Shown here in pieces: positions 22,235-34,753 of a DNA stretch of 64,000 bases. Within the stretch, counting starts at the first letter, position 1; each line of letters begins with the position of its first letter. Below the pieces are notes generated by a model. The model was not told where the DNA came from. It ran no database searches and was given only the letters and a program-made list of their open reading frames with translations. Source of the stretch: Capronia americana (Eukaryota; Ascomycota; Eurotiomycetes; Chaetothyriales; Herpotrichiellaceae); contig JADWQD010000007.1 in NCBI GenBank assembly GCA_016110215.1, forward strand, positions 1,980,563-2,044,562. Reading direction: 5' to 3'. The translations under genes were made by a program, and so were the position numbers.

Positions 22235-23360
22235 GATGGCATTGGAGAGTGGCCACGAAGGCCACTTTGGTGAGGATCAAAATCGCAGGATCAGGGTGCA
22301 AGGGACTCAAGTTGGGAAAATGCGTCGGAACAGCAGCTTCTTCTTAGCAGGTGAGATGTGGTGCGGTGGGCGGCAGGCGGCAGAGAAGGAGCTGTCGTTT
22401 GCGTTTGGAAGCAATGCGGAAGATCGACACGGCCCTGCGGGAAGTGGTTTGCTGAGTCAAGCCATGCAGTCAGGCAGTAGCAGGAAGGTGATTTGTGTGA
22501 CTCGGTGCCCTGGCGAGGTTGGGCTATCCTGGCCCAAGGGTTTGAGAGGAGATAGAAGAGACAGGGAGAAGTCAGATCAATTTCAGTTGTAAGTCAGTTG
22601 TACGCAGCGCTCGAGGTGAGGGAACATTGAGTTGCTCCGCAGCCAGACGGGATTGGGCGTATCTAGAAGTGGAGCTCTCCTCCCACCCATTATTTCTGAG
22701 CCTGCAAACCGAAGTTCGACGCGCTCGTGCTCTTTTCGCGTGTCTGACCAGATGGAACAGCGCCATTTGACCTTGGGGGCTACACTCAGGTTCACGGCGG
22801 CTTTCGATTCTGAAACAGGCACTTCATGTAGGATTGGAGAATCTTCATCGCATTAGCCTGTCATTTCACGTTGACATCTTGCTCCCTAAAGTCCAAATTG
22901 CGGCTGCTGGCGCCCGCGTGTCAGACAGCTTCTTCCCCCTCCACCCCTGCTTCCTCAGTGCTACATCCTCAGCAAGCCACCCCCGTCTGCTCCATCGCAT
23001 CCACTCGACTCGATTCGCCTCGACTGAAGGGGGGTCTGGGATTTCTGTAGAACAACTTGATCTGCTTTTCCAGCACTGTAGCCTCGTCGCATTTCTGCTC
23101 TCTCCCGGTTGTTTGGAGCCATCCACCTGCGCCAACCCCAACGCCCAGTTGAAGAAGAAGTCACTGAAGTAGCAGGGAAGTATGGATAAAATCCTTTTAT
23201 CTGACGCCGCAGGAAGTTTATGTATCTTTTGTAAATCAACCATTGCTGTGCAGGGCTGATGTGATGTTACCCTCGGCGCGAACCGCAGTCATAGTAAACG
23301 CAGGAATGAGCCGGACCGTTGTCTCTGCCTTGACGGACTAGGCGACAATTCTAGCAACTC
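22235..23360. other. Intergenic region: Cac2 promoter and phosphatase 3' end
   Basis: About 1.1 kb. It contains the Cac2 promoter and the 3' UTR of the Ppz-type gene. Open frames of up to 135 codons on both strands show no domain or codon bias. I see no gene. Confidence 0.45.
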
Positions 23361-25119
23361 CTAGAAGCTCTGGGCAGACACTTGTGCTGGCTACACCATA
23401 CATTAGTCTCTGCTGGTCAGGATCAAAAACAAAGCACGTACCGGACTGTTGAGCATGTTTTGACGAGCATTTCTGCCCCTCTTAATGTGATTCTTCAGTG
23501 CACTTGAATCCAGCGGCTTCAGCAATTCAAAACTGCACAGCAAGTTGCTTGACACCGACATGACAGCACCCCAGTTGTCGAATTCACCACAATACTAGAA
23601 TACGGTTAGCGATTTTCCAGGACCAGTTGAGGAGGTATGCTTGACTAACATTGGGGGCAGAGAAAACGGTGACGAGCAATCGGTCATTGAAAAACTCATA
23701 TCCGTCCTCAACGACCATGTGAGCTCGACAGACCAGGTCAAAATCATGCCGCGAGAGGAAGTCGACAATAACCTTTTTACCAAAGCAATAGCTCACTCCT
23801 CGCTCATTCGATTCCCAGTCTTGGTCCATATCCGCCGGATCGCTCCATAAGAGGTCGTTGAGTAGTCCATAATCTGGAACGTCTGTAGGTCGGGCGATTT
23901 GTCGGATGTCGTCCATGTGGGAGAGCGATGGGGACAACCCACCGTGCACACAGAAGATCTTGTCCGCCACTATAGCTGCAATGGGCAAACAGTTGAAGGT
24001 GTCAATGAAGGTTTTCCACACTTTGATGTTGCATCTCCGCTTGCATTCATCGTAGAAGCCATAGACTCGAGTGACGTTGGCACATTCATGATTGCCGCGG
24101 AGGATGAAGAAGTTCTCCGGGTACTTCAACTTGTAGCAGAACAGCAGCAGAATGGTTTCGAGCGACTGCTTCCCCCGGTCGACGTAGTCGCCAAGGAAGA
24201 GAAAATTGGCATTTGGAGGGAAGCCGCACATCTCGAACAGACGAATCAGATCGTTGTATTGCCCGTGGATGTCTCCGACAATCTTGACGGGTGCAGTCAG
24301 CTCCAGGAGCGCTGGCTGAGATAGTAGCACTTCCCTGACAGCACTGCAAATGGCCGTGATTTCGGCATTCTTAAGGCACACGGCCTTGGTCACTTTGGTG
24401 GTGTAGCCGGCGTCGAGAAGACGAGAGATCATGTCATCCAGATCCATGTCATTCACGTCCCCCATGCCCATGCCCATGCCACCTCCAGGAGATGCTCCTG
24501 GCAGTTCTGCCAACTTGGCCCTGAGCGAAGCTTTGGTCTCCGGAGCTCGTGGATTGATTTGGTTCTCCCGCTTGACCAAGATAGAATCCCCTGCTTTCTG
24601 TGTTGAGGAATGCACATGAGCCTGATGAGGTGCTTCTTCCGAAACGGCTCCCACCTCGCCTGTTCGCTGGGCACGATCCACCGATTTGTGACCTTTGCCC
24701 ACGGACTTGGACTGAGTTGGTGATGGCGGCCTGGCCGGTGTGTTTGCGCCCGGTGATGGCGCGTCTTCATCATCCGCAGGCGATGTGGGAGACTCTACAG
24801 GGCTGAGCTTCTCGCGAGGCACCCGTGAAGAACCTGAGCGACCACTCGCAATCGAGCTAGCGTCGCCTTTGTCATTGTTCGGTCCGTCTACTCCCGCGAG
24901 AGCCGAAGCTGAACCCCTTGGACTGTCGTTGCTCTTGTCATCTCCCGAGCTCTTTATCTTGCTTCGAATGGAGGATCGAATCGACCTGGAAGTGCTTTCC
25001 TTCGTGTCGGACTTGGAGATGGAGGGATATTGCTGCAAAGTCTCGGGGAGATTGGACGAGGAGCCGCTCTTCAACGGGGTTCTAGTACCATCGCTGCCCT
25101 TTGACTGTTGTTGACCCAT
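23361..25119 (-). CDS. Serine/threonine protein phosphatase PP-Z (Ppz1-like, PP1 superfamily)
   Basis: Exons 25119-23650, 23594-23442 and 23390-23361 give 550 residues. The last exon is only 30 nt and encodes the tail PAQVSAQSF. Residues 1-230 are Ser/Pro-rich and disordered, starting MGQQQSKG, a consensus N-myristoylation site (Gly2, Ser6). The C-terminal catalytic domain has all PPP motifs: GDIHGQ, GDYVDRG, RGNHE, and HGGLSP, then SAPNYCGEFDN restored across the first intron. Yeast Ppz1 controls K+/Na+ homeostasis and wall integrity and is inhibited by Hal3; I assume the same class of role here. It probably sits at membranes through the myristate. Confidence 0.95.
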
Positions 25120-26553
25120 TGAATTCTCGGCGGAAAATTATGGACCCGGCCGTTGGCAGATGGTCGAGGAAGATAGCGAGCGGGTCAAGGAGGTTTGAGG
25201 AGTGAGATAAGCAGCCGCTTTGAGGAATGCGTTTTGGCGACTGTGCTTGAGGGCGTTCTGGAAGGAGCACACTATTCGTATGCTCAAGTCAAATTCACTT
25301 TCTGACAATTCAGCGCGATATCGCTAGCTCGGCTGGTGTTGTTCGTAGGAATAGGTGACAAGGGGCGGTAGGGCATGGAAGGTCTTTGGTGGGGTTCACT
25401 TTCTTTGTCTTGCCTGCGGTACAGCGGAGATCCGACGTCAGTAGACTGGTCAACAAGGTGTCTCGAGGTCGGGCAAGCTAAATCGCTGCCTCTCTCGGGG
25501 GGGAGTGAGGATGTCGCATGGGCGGTGATCGTGAAACGGGTGACGCAACATCAAGGGCTGGACGGTGACTAACCTCAAAGGGAAGATGGCGACTGACAGA
25601 CACGGAGAACTCAAGATCAAGCCAGGTAGCACGTAGACCGCAACTCGTAAGATAGTGTCGAGGTCATGAGGTGGAGGAAGACAATGTAGGGCCGATAAAT
25701 AAAATGGGAGCAGAATTACTGAACCAGAACTGAACTCCTCATCCATGCGCAGTTAGTCGCTTCGGCTTTCTTGGTGTTGTTCTCCAGACTCCCGTTGCGC
25801 CGCTCTGGTTGGCTGCACCTTCGGCCATGTCGGCTGCCTGGCCCAGAACATTCGACTGCTGCTGAGGGCCGCCTAAAGTAAACCCCTAACTCCCGGTTAA
25901 TGCCAGCAAGAGGCGACTTCGCATAGATAACCCTGCTTACTACTTCGGACCGTTATCGACCCGTGTATTATGTACACTCAGCACGATTGCTACACAACAA
26001 TAGGACTGTCATTTTCGGTCGTCGGCTTCATCCATTATGACTTCAGCAACGCATTTTTGCTCGAGTACACAGCAACGCGGTTCGGTGAATCGAGTTCTGT
26101 ATCATTGCTCCCTAAGTTCGAGCACGACGTATACCCATCTATTTCACTCCTGTCGCCGTCTTCGTAGGGGTTGAAGCCGATGGGCAACGCTGCTCTCCTT
26201 TTCCGTCGTAATATGCTTGACAGCATCACTTGTCGGTCCTAGCCACACTCCTCGTAGAAGCTCTTCCACTCTTATGTATCCCTCCAGGAGAGCCCACTGC
26301 AACTTTTTGTGGAAGGCACTAAGCCAACTACTCGGGTCGTGTCCGTTCTCGCCTGAGCGAATTGTTCGTGCGTTTGGATAGACCTGCGCTTCGCTTGTCC
26401 CGACTTGTCACATCTCACATTCTCAACCATCAATAAAGAGTGAGGCAGACGATCGCATACGCTGCTGGGGCCTTGCACACTGGATGAAGTGCCAATCATT
26501 CGTGTCGAGATGTCAATGCAGGACATGGCCGTGCTGAAGGGAGACGATTCCGT
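25120..26553. other. Intergenic region, 1.4 kb
   Basis: Holds the phosphatase promoter and the 3' flank of the LSM gene. I checked open frames at 25375-25746, 25970-26229 and 26272-26526 and found no recognisable protein. Confidence 0.45.
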
Positions 26554-26898
26554 TCACGTCTTTGTTCGTACCGACAAGGACTGCCCACTCGGCCACTCGC
26601 GTCGCTCCTCGACCTCCATCTGGGCGATTTGCTTGCCTGGGATGACAATCAGGCCGACGAAGCGGGACGTCATATTTGCCCTGCTGGCTTGCCCTTGAAC
26701 CTTCAGCTTTTCAACAGCAGCGTTCTCCGCAGCCTGTGACGGCATCCTGTATTCGAATGCATTCGATAAAATGACGTTGCTTTCGTTGTCTGTGCAGCGA
26801 AATGTCCCTGAGAATAGCCGGCCATCCGGAACGGTGACATAGAGCGTCTTCCCAATTAGTGATTCGAGGAACTGAGTAGCCTCGACTTCCTCCTCCAT
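26554..26898 (-). CDS. LSM-domain protein, N-alpha-acetyltransferase 38 (NatC auxiliary subunit)-like
   Basis: 114 residues from the ATG at 26898. The Sm1-like segment (FLESLIGKTLYVTVPDGRLFSGTFRCTD) leads into NVILSNAFEY, and the Sm2-like strand RFVGLIVIPGKQI follows after an insertion. This is the pattern of Naa38/Lsmd1, which helps NatC acetylate Met-Leu/Ile/Phe N-termini at the ribosome. The start is provisional. A good acceptor (TGTCCCCAG) lies just upstream and the codons between it and the ATG read in frame, so a first exon further right is likely; I could not find a convincing partner donor. Confidence 0.75.
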   Translation of the reverse strand: MEEEVEATQFLESLIGKTLYVTVPDGRLFSGTFRCTDNESNVILSNAFEYRMPSQAAENAAVEKLKVQGQASRANMTSRFVGLIVIPGKQIAQMEVEERREWPSGQSLSVRTKT

Positions 26899-27540
26899 TT
26901 GAAGCCAGTCTGGGGACAGAAAGCCTCCAATCTAGAAGCAACCTGAGCGCTTCTCGTAAGCGACATGTCAAGTAACACAAATACCATCAATTCGAAGGGA
27001 CAGCAAACAGTCAGGATGATGGTCCTCTCAGCGTTGGCCTTGGCTTTCGGTGCTTGGCTTGGCTTGGCGAATGCCTCTTGGTCATACGAGGTATTCGGTA
27101 CCAAAGTAAATCCGTTCCGACGACCGTCACTTCACTCAACAAGTCCTGAAATCGAACTCAGATTTGTTGTGGTCGAGTTCCACGCGATCATCAGATGTCA
27201 GTTGCACGTTGCGGGCGCTCTTCGTTCAGACAAGGTAGGACCTCCCCCGTGGCGCCAGGAATCTTAATGGGCATAGATTACCTTGTCACCAATGAAGCCC
27301 TCACTCTTCTGTCGCCTACAGAGTGGGCTCGACATGATGCTGTACTTCAACACGTTTCACTTGGCCTATCATTATGTCCCAGCTCTCAATTTCGTACTAT
27401 CACATCTTCATATTCTGCTTCTCTCACCTCGCCTTCTGTTTCGCTTCCGCTTACTGTATTCCCTGTTGCTATTACACCATTCAAACCCTATCATCTGCGT
27501 CGTCTCCTTCACACGGTCATAAGAAAAGATAAATGCGAAG
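26899..27540. promoter_or_regulatory. Divergent region between LSM and SANT/ART-like genes
   Basis: May include a missing first exon of the LSM gene as well as both promoters. A pyrimidine-rich stretch occurs before the plus-strand start (27418-27530). Confidence 0.4.
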
Positions 27541-30043
27541 ATGCCTGCCCAGGCTAATCCGCACAAGCACTCCTGGACACACGAGGATCGTATCCTTCTC
27601 GGGGTAATGAACAAGTTTTTTGACCTTTCAAGACATAACACCGCGCTCCTCTTTAACACTATGACCAAGCACCGACTTGCCAGCGAGGGCCTTCCAAGAG
27701 GCCTTTCCATTGCCGCGATCGATGCACAGTTGAACGACATGAAGCGGACTGCAAGAGGCCGAGGTTTTCAGGAAATTCAAGCCATGCCGCTCGCCCGAGC
27801 GCTTAAAGAACTTCATACACAGAAGGTCGAAGTTGAAGCCACAGCTCAAGCTCTCAGAATCTCACTTAAGCTTCGTCTTCATGCACATGAGACGGAGCAA
27901 AGATTACCTAGAAAGCGCACGTTTGTGGTAGAGCCAGATGAATGGAGTTCTGACGCCGATTCAAGTGTGACAACAAGCTCGAATCAAGCTGCAATACAGT
28001 CGTCGGACAGACAGAAGAGACTTCGCCGACCAGGAAGCCTGCCAGCAAAGAGCGGAACCGTCACCACTGAAGACACAAGGAAAAGCCGCTCAAGAACAGA
28101 GTCGACCGGTACTTCAACATATACATCTACTTCGCTCAGCAGTATCGAAAGCGATTCTTGCTCCAGCGGCTCCTGGGTCTCGAGGAGCGACAGCGAAGAC
28201 GAGGTCCACTTGAACCTTGATGAAAATGACTTTGGGGCAACAGCGACACGCATGAACCCGCGTTTAAGTCTTCAATTTAATAACCAGGGCAAGGTCGCGC
28301 TAAAGAGACCCCGGCTCCTGTTTAGAGCTTTCGACCCAAGCCATGGGCTCAGAGCTCGGCATTTCCTAGCGCCATCTGCGAGGATAACAAAACCACCAGG
28401 CTCTAGTACAGAGTTTGGCGACTTGGCCCGACGACATTTATGTGAAGACAAGACCTTCTCTTCTCCGCTACTCTCGTTCACGCAAAGTCCTGCCAGGGCA
28501 TTAAAGATCATCGCGAAAGATAAGCAGACTTCAAAAGCGTTAGCAATTATCGACTTCAACGATCTAGAAGAGAAGATTACGCGGACATATGGAGCTGGAA
28601 ACGGCCCGTGGTTTGTGCCTAACGTCTGTGGCACTCATGATTTGAAAAATCTAACCAGAATCCATGACGAGCAAGGTCCCAAGGGTAAATGGAAGAATCG
28701 GAAAAATTACACTGGAACCGGAGAGGTAAGTTGCAAGAGGCGAGACTTTGAATAGAACTAACGACATATGTAGTTTCTTGTTTGGGCAGCTGTTGAGACC
28801 CAACCAGTTGCGATTCTCAATTATCGAGAAGCTCTACGACTTCATGCATCCATGGAGTCCATAATTGTGTCCGGGATAAACTATCAGTCTGGGAAGGTGA
28901 TTGCACCAGTGAGTTTACTCTAGGGTTCATGCTCGCATTGTATCTAACTTGCACTTCCAGTCTCTCAATAAAGTCCGAAACAGTTACCGAGGTGTCGTTG
29001 GGTATCAACTCCTCCGCAGCTTCAAAGTTGCGGGATACCACAGAGGCAGTAGGGGGATTGATTTCGAACAATTTCTCCGGGGTATATACGGCGAGACGCC
29101 GCAGCCCGACCCGTTGACGTCCAATTCTCCACTCTCGAGTAATGAAGAGGACTGGGTACATACCCCAGCAGATGGTACCGCGCCGAACAATAGTAAACTA
29201 ACCAGCAAGACACGACAGTCTCTTACAAATATGAAGAAGACTAAGATTGTGGTCGAAATCCCCTCAAAGACCTTACGGCCCCTCTTGCTTCCGAAGTCGA
29301 CATTATCTTCAGACTCAGAGGACTCACAGCAGCTTGTTCAACCAACTGGTACAGACGATACCGCTAAGGCAACAGAGAAGATCGGGCCACCTATTAAGAA
29401 GTCGGATATCGCCAAACAATCGTCTCCCAGCCTGGATGTTGACAAGTTCACAGAGGAGTTACTTCAGTATGCAGCTATTCCCAGCCCGACTCCGCCGCCT
29501 CCGCCTCCAGTCAAAGAACAGCCTAAGAGGCAGGGTGCTTCTGCCTTGGATGTTTCTCTCGCAGGTGCTCTCCCTGTCAAGCCATCACCAGTCTCAGCCA
29601 TCGATCTCACAGTTGAGGACGACCAAGACAGTAAAGTGCAAAGTGCGGCACCGCGGCGGCAGAAAATCAAAGCTCCAGAGACATCAGCAGAGGTTGTACG
29701 AGTAATTTCAAGTACAATGGGGAAAACCCCGACGACGAAGACCGCCTTTCGCCAATTCGAGCAGAGTAGCATTCGCAATCATTTCGCGAAGGTCGTCAAA
29801 TCCGGCCAATGGCCTAGCAGGTCTCTCGCTGGGCGCCAGAGATGTCATCAAGGAGAAGAAGAAGACAAAGATGGTGATGATGACGGAGACGAAGAGGATG
29901 ACCTCCAAATCATAAGCGAGACGACCCGTATGGGTCGCCACTCGTACCTCCGCAAGACGACTCGCACGCGGACGACAACAGTATTTACTGTGAGAAGTCG
30001 CAGCCTGAGCGAGAGTGTCAACATCCACGTCAATGTCAAGTAA
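27541..30043 (+). CDS. Uncharacterised protein with SANT/Myb-like N-terminus and an ART-like (DUF7587-type) domain
   Basis: Exons 27541-28725, 28774-28908 and 28961-30043 give 800 residues. Residues 10-75 (HSWTHEDRILLGVMNKFF, later IDAQLNDMKR) resemble the compact SANT/Myb-like domain of fungal DUF families. A Ser-rich acidic linker follows. Residues 255-440 match the fungal DUF7587 pattern as I remember it: a strand PRLLFRAFD, a strand with SFTQSPARAL, IAIIDFNDL-like and EFLVWAAVE. The Arg, Ser-x-Thr-like and Glu spacing is reminiscent of ADP-ribosyltransferase folds. The long C-terminus is disordered and has a SUMO-interacting-like AIDLTVEDD (about residue 654) and an acidic stretch. Function is unknown; a chromatin or stress role is only inference. 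Confidence 0.7.
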
Positions 30044-30638
30044 GACTAGGGTTGTGAGCTTGTCTGTTAGTACGCCAGGCATTTAAATGGGAAGTCTCAG
30101 CGGCGTAATGAGGCCTGTAGGAGGACCATGCGGGCGAAGGAAGGTGACGATATCTCTCTCGATCACACAGTATTGCCACTACGGCCGCCGCGAGATATGT
30201 ACACAATACTGTACCGAGCACACGCGAGATGGCCCGGTCTACATAGCTTGCTCGTGGCAGATGTGAACTCGACGTGCAAAGACACGTGGTGAGGCGAAAA
30301 GAGAACGATTGCATTCATCACATATCACATATCGTACAGAATTAGAAGGACTCGCAACTCGCATTATATGCGGCCGCGGTCCCGTTTCGTGTCCCATCAC
30401 CCCATGTCTCCATCCTGACAAAGGAGAATGACAGAAAAAGAAGATTCGTGACATCGCTGAATCGCTAGACTTTTGTTCAACGCTCCCTCGCTGCAAGGCG
30501 CAAGATAGATGCAGGACACTCGCTCGCTCGCTCGCGTGGACATCATATCCAGACCGCCGCCATTCGGTCTTGGGCCGCATATCGTGCAAGGCAGGCCGCG
30601 CCCAATGGGGTTTGTGCCGGGCCGAACGTAACGAGCAC
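30044..30638. other. Intergenic region between convergent genes
   Basis: The 3' sides of the SANT/ART-like gene and the kinase gene. Contains a (CTCG)4 microsatellite at 30519-30534. No supported gene. Confidence 0.5.
30519..30534. repeat. (CTCG)4 microsatellite
   Basis: Four uninterrupted CTCG units downstream of the kinase stop codon. Simple sequence repeat with no evident role. Confidence 0.8.
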
Positions 30639-33356
30639 CTAGGCTTTGGTTCCGGCATGGTGTCTCTCATTCGAACTGTCTGCTTCCTCTGCGACAGCGT
30701 CGTTCCAGATCGTAATACTATCCAGCCGTTCTCCTTTCTTCAAGTGGACAGCCTGGAATGCCTCGACTTCTTCGACGTCCTCGTCCTCTTCTTCGACCAC
30801 AGCCTGTTCGTCTTCCTCTTCCTCCTCGATAATCTGACTCTTGCGCTTCGACGAGCTGCCTTTTCTGTGTGCTCCGCCGATAAAATCCTTCAGACCCAGA
30901 TTTGGCTTGCCATCTGAGCCCTCTCGTTGTCTCACGCTACCCCCTAAGAGAGCAGGACTCCCGAATGCGGCCGGGATAGTAGACGCCGAAAAGAATGCAG
31001 AGTTCAACGTCGGGCCTTTGAAAGGGGATTTCTTCCGTCGTGCAAACATGACATTAGAGCCGAAGGCGTTGGCTTGTGGCGTACCAGGCGGAGGGTTGAG
31101 CAGGTCGGCACCGATGCCAGACAGCGGTCGAGGTGCAAGACCACCATCCGAGCCGCGCGGGGTCCGGGCAAGGCGGATGGTGGAAGGGAATGCGTTCGCT
31201 GTGGGCGTTATGGGGAGGACTTTGATAGAAGAGTGAGGAGAACGACCACTGACACTGACGGTGCGACTCGTCGGGCTGTGAATGGTGTCGATACTGTTCG
31301 AGCTCTGCGAGGATGCCTTACTGTGTGACGTGCCATGCCGAGGCATGCTTCGAATCGAGGAGACGGACGAAGAGGTGGACTTGCGGCCCCGTAACCCGGT
31401 GGAGCTGCGTCTATACGAGGAACGAGGTGTGATGGGTGAGGGTGAAAGTGACTTGCGGTGAACCCCAGTACGATTAGAATCTGCCAGGGGATTGGTGGTC
31501 GTTATTTTGGCCAGGGGTCTTGAATTTGACAAAGTCGGCGTCAACGTTGACCCAGTTGAGGATCTGTTGAGGTTAGCTGCGCCAGCGACATTCCTGCTAT
31601 TTTTGATCGCTTGAACCGCGTTGCTAGAGAGGGTCGCCTTGGAGGTGTTGTTTGAATGTCCGTTCAGCACAGGTGATTTGGCCCGTTTTGTGGACTCGAC
31701 GAACCAGTGCTTGAGGGCTGTAAGCTGGCTTAGGAATTGACGGTTGCGAAATCTTCCATTTCGCCGCTTGTTCACCCCATTCACAGGACCCAGTAAGTCC
31801 GGGTTGGACGTCACAAGCTGAAGCGTACTGCTCCGGCGTTTGCGTTCCTTGGGAGGCAAAGGTGGCCGAGAGCCACTGTTCGAGCGGACAGAATCTTTGT
31901 CGAGTGGTGGTGGTGGTGGCGGCGTTGCAGCTCCAGACTCCGGCGACTTCATAACATCTCCTTCCGGTAGTTGTGGAAGGTCGCTGACCATAATCTGAGG
32001 GGTACTCCTCCGTTGTGTCCTTCCACGACTGCCACTCCGACGAGGTTCGACCTCGCCAGGGGAATGCTCTTCGTCGACCTCTACCAGCGTTGGTGCAATA
32101 CGCTCCAAGCGACTGCTCGCACCGCTCAGTCGCCTGAGGATCTTCAACTCGGCGTCTCGGTCTTTTCGCTTGCGTTCTTTGCGTGCTTGCTTGCGCGCCT
32201 CCTTCTCGATGAGCAAGGCCCACCATCCAGCAAGCGAATCACAGCGTTGCGCAAGCACATTCTCGATAACCTTGTCGATATCTACCCCAGCTGATTTCAT
32301 GCGCTCCAAGGTCTCCTTTTCCAACTGTGTTGAGAATGCAGGTGGTTGCGACAGTTTCAGAATGGCTTGCTGCTGGGGCGCGTGGTCGGCCAGGAATGGG
32401 TCGGCCAGAATATCTGAAAGAGTAGGCCTGTACAAGGGTCTTTTGGAGAGCAATTTCGATATCAGGGTCTTTGCGGCGTCGGGAAAGGTATCGGGATAAA
32501 TGGGGTCGTCCTTCAGGATCTTCGCTTTGGTAGCAGCATCATCATCCTCGTCAAAGGGCAGTTCACCCTTCAACAGCGCATACAAGATGATTCCCAAGCT
32601 CCAGACGTCGACCTTCTCACCAGCGTATTTCTCGCCTCTCAGCATCTCCGGGGCACTGTAACACACGGTGCCGCAAAAGGTCTGCAAGTAATTTGCTTTC
32701 CCCTCATACTCCCTTGTGAAGCCAAAATCGCACAGTTTAACATTATCGTGCTTGTCGAGTAGCACATTCTCCAGCTTCAGATCTCGATGTACACAGGACT
32801 TGCTGTGGATATATGCAACAGCCCCAACCAGCTGGGTAAAAATCTTTTGTACAGTTTCGACAGGAAGCGCACCATTCTTGCAGAGATAGTTGTACAGCTC
32901 GTCACCTGGCGCATTGTTCAGTGTCACTGCCCGGTATAGTCTGAGGGCATCATACCGGGACAATATTCCAAGACTAACCACACCAGGGATTCTGTTATTA
33001 TAACTTCGTATAGTCGGGCAATATGGGGATGTATGAACTGTCGGTGATGGTGTATCTCTCGGGCAAGATTGGGATCGCTCTTATTCGAGGCCTTGAGTAC
33101 CACCTGCGGGCTTCGTCAGTCACTCGTCTTGACTCGGACAATCGCCAATCTGACCTTTGAGCCATTTGTCAGGTTATGTCTCGCAAGATAGACCTTGCCA
33201 AAAGAGCCCTTGCCGACAAGCTTCCCTAATGTGTAGTTTCCGACGGTCTTGAGGTCTGTCGAGGCGAATTGGCTAAGCGGGACAGTCAGCGCAGGCTTGA
33301 GCAGTGGGCGCAAGGAGCGAGGCGTACTCAAGTAGTTCCGAGTAGGAGTTGGCGAG
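30639..33356 (-). CDS. Serine/threonine protein kinase, YPL150W/CAMK-like (5' exon unresolved)
   Basis: Exons 33356-33155, 33103-32956 and 32905-30639 join in frame and encode about 872 residues. The frame upstream of 33329 has no ATG before a stop at 33371, so a further 5' exon must exist; 33356 is a likely acceptor. The kinase domain is complete: GKGSFGKVY, VVLKA (VAIK-type Lys), VHRDLKLEN, CDFGF, CYSAPEML and VDVWSLGIILY. After it comes a basic KEARKQARKERKRK stretch and about 450 residues rich in Ser, Pro and Arg, ending in acidic EEEEEDEQ. The DFG+1 Phe and the GEKY.GEKVDVWS segment recall yeast YPL150W, a poorly characterised kinase. Probably cytosolic; pathway unknown. Confidence 0.88.
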
Positions 33357-34753
33357 CTGGCGATGTTATGTCAGTGAGATGCACATTAGGATCCCATACA
33401 TGCAGGGTCGGAGTTTGTACTTTTGCTTTGTGTTGCTGAAGCTCGGCTTTAGTCCTTTGGGCTTGCATTCCTCGCAACAGCTGAGTCTCGCGGACTGGTA
33501 AAGCAGGTCATGCGACTGGCCGAGAATAAGAATAACATATGGAGTATCGCGAGAGTGCCGCGTCCCTTCGTCTGTCGGTCCGTTCGCGTCGAAGAGGTAG
33601 ATGATGGCAGCGCAGGAGTAAGCGAGTCTCAATCAGTTGAGCATGCGGGAAAGGCGCATTTCAAGGACAAATATGTGTTGTATGCGATGGACCGCAGATT
33701 CGGTGACGTGCAATGCCCGACGATGTGCAGCCAGTGACAGGAGAGATTGAAGTCTTGAGGTGCGTTGCCAGTGCCAGAGAGTTTCAGCGCCGTCGAAGCG
33801 GGAAGCATGTCATTTTCAGTGTCGAGTTCCGTCCTGCGGGCGGAATCGCACTAGACAGCATCCCTGCCAGAGAAACCCTACAACTGCACGGTTAAGGGGT
33901 CGTGGGGTCTCTTGAGGCCTCCAGAGTCTCTCTAACATCCCAGTGCTGTCTACGGAGCATTGTGTAGGTATTGGCCCCAGTCAATCTTGACCTACACCAG
34001 TACCGTCTGTCCAGCTGGTATCCGTATATGTCTGCTTGCGCTCCGCCACGAAGCCAGCTCTTCTTTATTCCTCGGTCTGGACGAGGTACATACTCCTGCG
34101 GCTCTCGGCTTTTACGGGTCTGATATGAAGGTCTCAAGAGCTCGCTGCCGCTGAATTACTTGATTCAGAACTGGGACTCGACCATTGTACCCTTTCGTTG
34201 TCGGTGGGAAGTGAAATGCACCGGTATAGCACCGCTCGAAGACGGTTGCATTTAAAGCCATGAAACCGCTGCGACAGAATGAAGTCGCTGTAAGTAAGTT
34301 GGATCCTAGTCTTCAGCGCCCAGTTCGAAATTTCCCATTCAGTTGTCCTATGACAGGCTCTACATTTATACGGGCTCTACTACACGTTCCGGTAAAGAGC
34401 AAAGGGCTGCCAGCAGATGCATCACAGCAATAATGAAGTGTTACTGGAAGTCGGCGAGGATCAGCCTCATATTCTATATATTGACCTACCATCGGTCTTC
34501 TCGTCACTACACGCCTCCCGAAGAAAGGCATGCGCTGATACATAAATGGATGCTCGGCTGCTGAATGGACCCAGGGCCTCCTTGACTTCGTTTGCAGAGT
34601 CGAAAGCCAAACTCCCCTATTAAAGCATGTCACCGAGATGATCTCGAAATGCACCCAGTCGCAAGTCTCTTCTCGGTCAACAAAACAGCTATATTACCGA
34701 AGATGGTCGAGTCGGTGACCCAGGCACCGCCAACACCAAAAAATATAAATTCT
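33357..34753. other. Intergenic region, 1.4 kb, with the missing 5' exon of the kinase
   Basis: The kinase first exon and promoter should be near 33370-33700. An open minus-strand frame (33632-33366) can splice in phase to 33356 through a GTATGG donor near 33407-33402, but its N-terminal sequence is not typical of the family. The rest has no supported gene. Confidence 0.4.

Noticed and set aside
26965..27557. Plus-strand frames at 26965-27267 and 27195-27557 as an upstream gene or exon
   Set aside because: No recognisable sequence and no splice pair that joins them to the SANT/ART-like gene; likely promoter.
33366..33632. Minus-strand frame as first exon of the kinase
   Set aside because: It can splice in phase, but its sequence is unlike kinase N-termini and the donor is unverified, so it was left as a note only.
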